This document shows positions 23,877 to 30,443 of a DNA stretch of 32,909 bases, one piece after another (positions within the stretch are counted from its first letter, which is position 1; every line of letters begins with the position of its first letter). The notes beneath the pieces are model-generated. The model saw only the letters and a program-made list of their open reading frames with translations, ran no database searches and was not told the origin of the DNA. Origin of the DNA: Marivivens sp. GTDB taxonomy: Bacteria; Pseudomonadota; Alphaproteobacteria; Rhodobacterales; Rhodobacteraceae. The DNA is taken from contig JAURFB010000024.1 in assembly GCA_030827165.1 (NCBI GenBank), forward strand, positions 1-32,909, in the 5' to 3' direction. The position numbers and the translations under genes were made by a program.

Positions 23877-24917
23877 ATGCGCGCCGCCGTTCTGACCGAG
23901 TTCAACGCCCCGCTTGAGATGCGGGACGTTCCTGATCCTGATTGCCCCGAGGACGGCGTTGTCCTGAAGGTTCTGGCTTGCGGTGTGTGCCGGTCGGATT
24001 GGCACGCGTGGAATGGGTCGGACCCAGTGCCGCTCCCGCATATCCCGGGCCATGAATATTGCGGCGAAGTGATCGCCGTGGGCGCGCGGACGGGGCGCTG
24101 GAAAGTGGGGGATCGGGTGATCGCGCCGTTCATCCTCGCTTGTGGCCAATGCCCCGACTGTGCGGCGGGCCGTCAGACGATCTGTGCCGATCAGGCTCTG
24201 CCGGGTTTCACCCAGGCTGGCAGTTTCGCCGAGAAAATCGCCGTGCCGCACGCCGATCATAACCTGACGGCTCTTCCCGAAGGTATGGACCCCGCTCACG
24301 CCGCTGCCCTTGGCTGCCGCGCGACGACCGCATGGCACGCGCTGACGGACCGTGCGGCGCTGGCGGCTGGGGAATGGCTCGCCGTGTTTGGCGGTGGTGG
24401 CGTAGGGGTCTCGGCGCTGATCCTGGGGCGGGCGCTCGGGGCGCGGGTTATCGTGGTGGATGTGGTGGCCGACAAGCTCGATTTCGCGCTCTCGCTCGGG
24501 GCGGAGGCGGTGGTCGATGCCTCGAAGGAAGACGCGGCCGCGGCTGTCCGCCGGATCACCGGCGGCGGGGCCGATGTGGCGGTCGAGGCGCTCGGCGTTC
24601 CGGCGACCACGGTTCCGGCGCTGAAATCCCTGCGCAAACTGGGGCGGATGGTGCAGGTCGGGATGCCGGCGGGCGAGCATCTGACGATGCCAATCCCGAT
24701 GGATGCAATCTATTCCGGCCAGCTGGCGCTTTTTGGAACGCGGGGAATGCCGGCATGGCGCTATCCGAGCCTTCTGTCGATGATAGCATCGGGGCGGGTC
24801 GATCTGACGCCGCTTGTGACTCGGCGGATCGCGCTTTCGGAGGCCTCGCGTGAACTGGCGGCGTTCAACGGGCCGACACCGCCGGGCGTGGCCGTGATTA
24901 CCGATTTCGCAACCTAG
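23877..24917 (+). CDS. Zinc-dependent alcohol dehydrogenase (MDR family)
   Basis: A 346-residue medium-chain dehydrogenase. Catalytic zinc ligands are C38 (CGVCRSD) and the GHE pair H59-E60. The structural zinc lobe is C89, C92, C95 and C103 (ACGQCPDCAAGRQTIC). The NAD(P) fold has VFGGGGVGVSALILGRALGARVIVVD. The substrate is unknown. It sits between purS and the convergent Hint gene (3 bases between the stops) and has no obvious link to purines, so it looks like a later insertion into a pur cluster. Confidence 0.93.
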   Translation: MRAAVLTEFNAPLEMRDVPDPDCPEDGVVLKVLACGVCRSDWHAWNGSDPVPLPHIPGHEYCGEVIAVGARTGRWKVGDRVIAPFILACGQCPDCAAGRQTICADQALPGFTQAGSFAEKIAVPHADHNLTALPEGMDPAHAAALGCRATTAWHALTDRAALAAGEWLAVFGGGGVGVSALILGRALGARVIVVDVVADKLDFALSLGAEAVVDASKEDAAAAVRRITGGGADVAVEALGVPATTVPALKSLRKLGRMVQVGMPAGEHLTMPIPMDAIYSGQLALFGTRGMPAWRYPSLLSMIASGRVDLTPLVTRRIALSEASRELAAFNGPTPPGVAVITDFAT

Positions 24918-24920
24918 GCG

Positions 24921-25973
24921 TCAGGCGGCCAGGCGGTCGATTCCCGCGCTGGCCCTTGGCGCGGCCCCGGCGAAGAGATGCGGCAAGAGGAGGGCGGTCT
25001 CGTGGGCCTTCAGGCTATAGGCGGCCGCGGTTCCCGATTTCGACAGCAGGGCGGGATCCAGCGCTTCAAGATCGGCGCGTGCGGCGTCGTCCAGAGCGCA
25101 GAGGCCGACGGGGCCGGGCTGAAAGCTTTCCGCGGCAAGCCCGTTTGCGAGCAAGAGATCATGATCGTCAAGCAAGAGGTGATAATAGGTCACCGGACCC
25201 GACGGCATCACGGCGCGAACCGGCCCCTGTTCCAAATGGCCGGCGCGGGCCAGAACCCGATCCTGCCCGAAGAGCATTTCCACGGTCCAGCCCTCGACAG
25301 CCAGGCGATGCTGGCGTGAAAGGTAAAGATCGCTGTGCGGCAGGTTCGCCCCGAAGGTTCCTGCGGGGATGCGAACCGGACGCAGCTCTTTCCTAAGGAA
25401 TAGATCAGCGGTCGTGATGGTGCGCGCGCCGATCCAGCGGATCGGCTTTGCGGCGTTGTCGGCCGTCAGGACCAGATCCCCGACCTTGAGGTCCTGGACC
25501 AGACGCTCGCCCGTCGGGGTGGCAATCTTCGTGCCATCAGCGAAACAGACGACGATCGTCGTGGTCTGGACGCCGGTGATCGGAACGGAGCCACTGGGCA
25601 GGGCGTCCATGATCTCGTAGGTGCCCGTCCCATCGGCGATAAAATAGTAGCGTTCACCGCCAGCGGAGATCACGACGACTTCTTTGTTTTCAACGCCAAG
25701 ATCCGTGAATTTCTTGGACGTCGGCAGATTGCCGGAAAACTCCACTGTGAAATCCATCTGCACGCCGTTGATGATAACCTGTGTATCAGGATCAACCCCG
25801 CCGTTGTTGGGATCGAGCAAGATGTCGCCATAGGGATCATCGGGGGCGCTTGCGCCGGGGACGGCAACGAAGGTGATCTCGGTGACGGGAACCTGGGCCG
25901 TGTTGACCGAATTGATTTCCGAATTGGCGGCTGACGAGTTGTCGCCGCGCGCCCAGAAGCTGATTGAAATCAT
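24921..25973 (-). CDS. Hint (hedgehog/intein) domain protein
   Basis: About 350 residues. The N-terminal part is beta-rich and acidic ([34 protein letters not shown]). The Hint_2 domain begins with [30 protein letters not shown], has IRWIGARTI and the B block [26 protein letters not shown], and ends [15 protein letters not shown] 25973 is preferred; GTG 25976 is one codon earlier. It is a paralogue of the Hint protein at 12643-13658, sharing the domain layout and the ETALL-type end. Secretion and self-processing are suggested for some relatives, but I see no signal peptide and no downstream splicing partner. Confidence 0.85.
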   Translation of the reverse strand: MISISFWARGDNSSAANSEINSVNTAQVPVTEITFVAVPGASAPDDPYGDILLDPNNGGVDPDTQVIINGVQMDFTVEFSGNLPTSKKFTDLGVENKEVVVISAGGERYYFIADGTGTYEIMDALPSGSVPITGVQTTTIVVCFADGTKIATPTGERLVQDLKVGDLVLTADNAAKPIRWIGARTITTADLFLRKELRPVRIPAGTFGANLPHSDLYLSRQHRLAVEGWTVEMLFGQDRVLARAGHLEQGPVRAVMPSGPVTYYHLLLDDHDLLLANGLAAESFQPGPVGLCALDDAARADLEALDPALLSKSGTAAAYSLKAHETALLLPHLFAGAAPRASAGIDRLAA

Positions 25974-26201
25974 CACGCCACCCTTGGAATACCGTTTCGC
26001 TTGCCACCTTCGGTGGGGAGGGTGTCTTCTCGATGGCAGTGGCTGGACGTCTTTGGGGATTCATTGTGGCGCAAAATGGATCGCCCGACCGGCCGTCGGG
26101 CGAAATGCCGCGTCGAAATGTGCTGGTGGGGCCTGTTCTGGTCTTTGCCTTGTGCCGGATTCGGTCTATGGGCGGGCAGGCCAGATAACCCGGAGCGCGC
26201 C

Positions 26202-26870
26202 ATGAAAGCTGCCGTCATCGTTTTCCCCGGTTCAAACTGCGATCGCGACATGGCGGTAGCCCTGCGTCAGGCGGGTGCGGATGTGACCATGGTCTGGCAT
26301 AAGGATGCCAAGCTGCCGGCTGGTGTCGATCTTGTCGCGGTTCCGGGCGGATTTTCTTTCGGCGATTACCTGCGCTGTGGCGCCATCGCCGCGCAGTCGC
26401 CGGTCTCGCAAGCGGTGATCGAACATGCGAATCGTGGCGGGTTTGTCCTTGGTGTCTGCAACGGCTTTCAGGTTCTGACCGAAACCGGCCTTTTGCCGGG
26501 CGCGCTGATGCGCAACGCGGGGCTCAAGTTCGTCTGCAAGACCGTGAAACTGAAGGTCAAAACCACCGATAGCGCCTTTACCGGTAGCTATGCCGAGGGG
26601 GCCGTGATCAACGTGCCGATCGCGCACCATGACGGCAACTATTTCGCCGACCAGGACACACTGGCGCGCCTCAAAGGCGAGGACCGCATCGCCTTTACCT
26701 ATGTCGACAACCCCAACGGAGCGATGGCCGATATCGCGGGTGTTCTGTCCGACAATCGCCGCGTCCTTGGGATGATGCCGCACCCCGAGCGGGCCGTGGA
26801 TCCCGCGCATGGCAGCACCGACGGCAGGGCCCTGTTCCAGAGCCTTGTTGCGCAAATGACCGCCGCCTGA
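26202..26870 (+). CDS. purQ: FGAM synthase glutaminase subunit PurQ
   Basis: A 222-residue class I glutamine amidotransferase supplying ammonia to PurL. Motifs are the N-terminal [33 protein letters not shown], the nucleophile C86 in GVCNGFQVL and the His-Glu pair in [11 protein letters not shown] 26202 has GGAG about 7 bases upstream. The reading frame is open further back, but without conserved sequence. It is separated from purS by an alcohol dehydrogenase and a Hint gene. Confidence 0.97.
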   Translation: MKAAVIVFPGSNCDRDMAVALRQAGADVTMVWHKDAKLPAGVDLVAVPGGFSFGDYLRCGAIAAQSPVSQAVIEHANRGGFVLGVCNGFQVLTETGLLPGALMRNAGLKFVCKTVKLKVKTTDSAFTGSYAEGAVINVPIAHHDGNYFADQDTLARLKGEDRIAFTYVDNPNGAMADIAGVLSDNRRVLGMMPHPERAVDPAHGSTDGRALFQSLVAQMTAA

Positions 26871-26927
26871 GGCCGGACATCTTTCGCCGCGCTTGTGGGT
26901 TCATCGGGGCGGCCCTAGTCTGGCGGC

Positions 26928-28685
26928 ATGAGCGATATCGATAGCACCTCGGCCCCGCAGGCCGGTTGGGGCCGCTGGATCTGGCGGCTGCTCAACGTCG
27001 TTATAATCGTGATGGCGATTGGCGTGATCGTCTTGACCAACCAGCTCTTGACGGAACGCTATACCGAAGCGACCCGCAGCCGCGCCGAAGTCAGGATGAC
27101 GCTCTATGTCGGCAACCTGATCAGCGAATTGCAGCGCAACTCGATCGTGCCGCAGCTTTTGGCGCGGGATGCCGAGCTGATAGGGGCGCTCAAGAACAAC
27201 GAATTCACAGCCTCAAGCCAAAGGCTTCTCAGCTATGTCGACGAGATCGGCGCCGCATCGCTCATGCTGCTCGACAGCGGGGGCAGGACGGTGGCGGCAA
27301 CGGATCGCAGCCATATTGGCGAGGTTCACCGAAGCGATCCCTATTTCGTCAACGCGCTGCGGTCCAACATGACAGTGTTCACGCTGTTTCAGACGGATGC
27401 CGGCGCCTATTCTTTCGTCTATTCCCGCCGGATCGACGAGGGCAATGCTCCGTTGGGCGTGTTGACGGTCGAGGTCGATTTGCAGCGGCTGGTGTCGGGC
27501 TGGGCGGGCGTGTCCGACGCTTTTTTCGTCACCGACAGCACGGGCGCGATCGTCTTGTCGACCGAACCGCGCTGGAATGGGTTGGAAGAGGCCGCCGCGC
27601 TGTCGCGCCAGTCGGCGCCGTCTGCCATCGAACGGGCGATCCGCGCCACACAGGATTGGACAACCGTTTCGGCCGACGCCTATGTCCAGGGCGAGGCGGT
27701 GTTGCGGCAGGAAACGCGCGTGCCATTTCAAGGCTGGAAGATGGTCACTTTCACCACCTACACCTCGATCCGCGAGAAGGTGAATGGCGTTCTGGCGCTC
27801 GAGATCATGGGATTTGCGCTTCTGCTGGCGCTGGTCTTTTGGGTCTCGTCCCGCAAGGCAACCACCCGGCTCTTGTTCTCACAGCAGGAATCGGCGCAAC
27901 TTCGGGCGCTAAATATACGCCTGCAAAGGGAAATTGCCGAACGGGAGCGTGTCGAGAAGACCCTTCAGGTGGCCGAGCAGAGCCTTGCCCAATCGTCCAA
28001 GCTGGCAGCCCTTGGCGAGATGTCGGCGGCTGTCAGTCACGAGCTGAACCAGCCGCTCGCGGCGATGAAGACCTATCTTGCCGGTGCGCGGCTTCTGGTG
28101 CAGCGGCGGCGGATGGACGAGGCGGTGTCGTCATTCCAGCGGATCGACGACCTGATCGAAAGGATGGGCGCGATCACACGTCAGCTCAAGTCCTATGCCC
28201 GCAAGGGGGCCGACAGTTTTGCGCCCGTCGACACCCGCGAGGCGGTGACTTCGGCGCTGGCGATGATGGAGCCGCAGCTGCGCACGCGAGACGTCGCAAT
28301 CACCCGCACGCTGCCGACCGAACCGGCGATGATCCTTGGGGATCGGATGCGGCTTGAGCAGGTGATCATCAACCTTCTGCGAAACGCGCTCGATGCGACC
28401 AAGGGCGAGGACGACCCGAGCGTCGATGTCTTTCTGACGGTCGGCGACACGGTCCGCCTCAGCGTGCGTGACAATGGCCCGGGCATTGACGATCTCGACG
28501 CGCTTTTCGAACCCTTCTATACGACCAAACAGCCGGGCGATGGCGTCGGCCTTGGTTTGGCGATTTCATCGGGTATCGTCAGCGAGCTCGGTGGGCGGCT
28601 TACCGCCCATAACGCGCCGGAAGGGGGGGCTGTATTTGAAGTCCAGCTCCCTATTTATAAAGAAGACGTCGAGGCAGCGGAGTAG
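26928..28685 (+). CDS. dctB: DctB-like sensor histidine kinase
   Basis: A 585-residue kinase. Membrane helices lie at about 19-40 and 288-307, with a double-PDC/Cache-like periplasmic sensor between (YVDEIGAASLMLLDSGGRTVAA, RSDPYFVNALRSN, FSFVYSRRI-like, LGVLTVEVDL). A coiled coil (about 315-358) leads to the phosphoacceptor SHELNQPLAAMKTYLAGA, H371, and an ATPase domain with NLLRNALDA, DNGPGID and GVGLGLAIS. This is the layout of C4-dicarboxylate sensor DctB; the ligand is assumed by homology. The partner regulator follows after 4 bases. No dct transporter gene is in the window. Confidence 0.9.
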   Translation: MSDIDSTSAPQAGWGRWIWRLLNVVIIVMAIGVIVLTNQLLTERYTEATRSRAEVRMTLYVGNLISELQRNSIVPQLLARDAELIGALKNNEFTASSQRLLSYVDEIGAASLMLLDSGGRTVAATDRSHIGEVHRSDPYFVNALRSNMTVFTLFQTDAGAYSFVYSRRIDEGNAPLGVLTVEVDLQRLVSGWAGVSDAFFVTDSTGAIVLSTEPRWNGLEEAAALSRQSAPSAIERAIRATQDWTTVSADAYVQGEAVLRQETRVPFQGWKMVTFTTYTSIREKVNGVLALEIMGFALLLALVFWVSSRKATTRLLFSQQESAQLRALNIRLQREIAERERVEKTLQVAEQSLAQSSKLAALGEMSAAVSHELNQPLAAMKTYLAGARLLVQRRRMDEAVSSFQRIDDLIERMGAITRQLKSYARKGADSFAPVDTREAVTSALAMMEPQLRTRDVAITRTLPTEPAMILGDRMRLEQVIINLLRNALDATKGEDDPSVDVFLTVGDTVRLSVRDNGPGIDDLDALFEPFYTTKQPGDGVGLGLAISSGIVSELGGRLTAHNAPEGGAVFEVQLPIYKEDVEAAE

Positions 28686-28689
28686 GGCG

Positions 28690-30021
28690 ATGACCAAAGC
28701 GATGAAGATCGCGATCGTCGATGACGAAAAGGATATGAGGCAGTCAATCAGCCAATGGCTGGCGCTGTCGGGTTTCGACACCGAAACTTTCGCCAGCGCC
28801 GAAGACGCGCTCAAGGGGCTCAGCCCCGACTATCCCGGTATCGTCGTCTCCGACATCAAGATGCCCGGCATGGACGGGATGCAGTTTTTGAAGAAGCTCA
28901 AGGGTGTGGATTCGACCCTGCCGGTTATCATGATCACCGGCCACGGCGATGTGCCGATGGCGGTCGAGGCGATGCGGATCGGGGCCTATGACTTTCTTGA
29001 AAAGCCCTTCAACCCCGACAAGATGACCGAGCTGGCCAAGAAGGCGACGCAGGCCCGCCGCCTGACGCTCGACAGCCGCGCGCTGCGGCGCGAGTTGTCG
29101 GACGGATCTTTGCTGATGAAGAAGTTGATCGGTTCGAGCCCGGCGATGGATCGGTTGCGCGAGGATATCCTCGATATTGGCCAGGCCGACGGCCATGTGC
29201 TCATCGAGGGGGAGACAGGCACCGGCAAGACGCTGGTTGCTCACGCGCTCCACGCGGTCGGTGCGCGGGCGGCCCGGAAATTCGTTCTGATTGCCTGCTC
29301 GGCTTTTGACGAAGACGCCCTGAACCGCCGCCTCTTTGGCCCCGCTCATGACGACGAACCAATTCCGACCATCGAAGAGGCGCGGGGTGGAACGCTGGTG
29401 CTTGAGGATATCGAGGCGCTGAGCCCGGTTCTTCAGGCCCGCCTGATGACCGCGATCAACGATCAGGGCAACCCACCCGAGACCCGCATCGTCGCCATCT
29501 GTAACCTTCAGGAACAGGACAAGACTTGCGAAAGTGTCCTGCGACCCGATCTCTTCTATCGTCTTGCGGCCATGCGGATCATCGTGCCACCGCTGCGCCA
29601 GAGAGGCGAGGATGTGCTGACGCTCCTTACCGCCCTGACCGACCAGTTCGCCGACGAATACGGCTGCAACGCCCCGCAAGTGAGCGCGCAGGAGGCAGCC
29701 CAGCTCTTGCAGGCGCCGTGGCCCGGCAATGTGCGGCAACTGATCAACGTCGCCGAGCGCGCCGTGCTGCAAAGCCGCCGCGGGACCGGATCGATTGCCT
29801 CGCTCTTGATGGCCGATACCGACGATGCGCGGCCGGCAATGACGACCGAGGGCAAACCGCTCAAGGAATTCGTCGAGGCGTTCGAGCGGATGCTCATCGA
29901 CAACACCATGCGTCGCCACAAGGGGTCGATCGTTGCGGTGATGGACGAGCTGTGCCTGCCGCGCCGGACGCTCAACGAGAAGATGGCCAAGTATAACCTG
30001 CAGCGCTCGGACTACCTCTAG
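28690..30021 (+). CDS. dctD: DctD-like response regulator without the GAFTGA sigma54 loop
   Basis: A 443-residue regulator. The receiver domain has acidic pocket D11/D12, phosphoacceptor D55 (VVSDIKMPGMDG), T84 and K105. The AAA+ domain has Walker A GETGTGKT (174-181). Where sigma54 activators carry GAFTGA, between LFG (215-217) and EEARGGTL (229-236), there are only 11 unrelated residues. Walker B reads LVLEDIE instead of the usual LFLDEIG. The arginine region RPDLFYRL and PWPGNVRQL are kept, as is a FIS-type helix-turn-helix at the C-terminus (MRRHKGSIVAVMDELCLPRRTLNEKM). It probably does not contact sigma54. It is the partner of the DctB-like kinase. Confidence 0.9.
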   Translation: MTKAMKIAIVDDEKDMRQSISQWLALSGFDTETFASAEDALKGLSPDYPGIVVSDIKMPGMDGMQFLKKLKGVDSTLPVIMITGHGDVPMAVEAMRIGAYDFLEKPFNPDKMTELAKKATQARRLTLDSRALRRELSDGSLLMKKLIGSSPAMDRLREDILDIGQADGHVLIEGETGTGKTLVAHALHAVGARAARKFVLIACSAFDEDALNRRLFGPAHDDEPIPTIEEARGGTLVLEDIEALSPVLQARLMTAINDQGNPPETRIVAICNLQEQDKTCESVLRPDLFYRLAAMRIIVPPLRQRGEDVLTLLTALTDQFADEYGCNAPQVSAQEAAQLLQAPWPGNVRQLINVAERAVLQSRRGTGSIASLLMADTDDARPAMTTEGKPLKEFVEAFERMLIDNTMRRHKGSIVAVMDELCLPRRTLNEKMAKYNLQRSDYL

Positions 30022-30041
30022 GGGCTTCAACCCATGGTGGT

Positions 30042-30062
30042 CGCGCCTCTTGGCGGGGCGCG
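30042..30062 (+). terminator. Possible terminator hairpin after dctD
   Basis: CGCGCCTC (30042-30049) pairs with GGGGCGCG (30055-30062), with one T-G pair and a 5-base loop TTGGC. It starts 20 bases after the dctD stop. No T run follows, so the call is tentative. Confidence 0.4.
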
Positions 30063-30082
30063 GAAAACTTGCCCATTGTGTC

Positions 30083-30112
30083 TTGACCCTTTCCTACCTT
30101 ATGTAGGCATTA
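30083..30112 (+). promoter_or_regulatory. Candidate rne promoter with an internal palindrome
   Basis: TTGACC at 30083-30088 fits a sigma70 -35 box. A weak -10 (GCATTA or an adjacent hexamer near 30106-30112) follows at 17-18 bases. The spacer holds the palindrome CCTAC-CTTAT-GTAGG (30093-30107), which may be an operator. If this is the promoter, the rne leader is about 325 bases long. Confidence 0.45.
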
Positions 30113-30443
30113 CGGGCGTTCGCACGATGGCGTGCGGGATCGTCCGGTGAGTTTCACTGTCTTGGGATGCTCCGGCCACAGCGCGCCGGGTTTTGAGGCA
30201 GAGGATTTGGCCCCTCGGGGCTGGAGAATTGCCCTGGGCTGCGCGAGGTTTCAGACGCGTCCGGGCAGATGAACGGGCCCCGGTTGCGGGGTCGGAGAGC
30301 AAACGCGATGCACTGCGCTGTGGCGACAGGATGGATGCGAGTGGCCCTTTCGGGTCTCGCCCCTGCCCATGCGCGGATCGCCCTGAATAATCACACCGTT
30401 TCATCAGCCGCCCCGCCGGGGCGCGCCTTGGGGCGTTGTGAGA
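30113..30443 (+). other. Long untranslated leader of rne
   Basis: No convincing gene lies between dctD and rne. The sequence is GC-rich with several self-complementary stretches, for example GGCCCCTCGGGGC near 30209-30221 and GGGCCCCGGTTGCGGGGTC near 30276. Short open frames here (for example from ATG 30269) overlap the rne start out of frame and resemble no family. RNase E in enterobacteria controls its own message through the 5' leader; a similar role here is inference. Confidence 0.5.

Noticed and set aside
28744-30030. Minus-strand open frame opposite dctD
   Set aside because: Antisense shadow of a regulator with clear receiver and AAA+ motifs.
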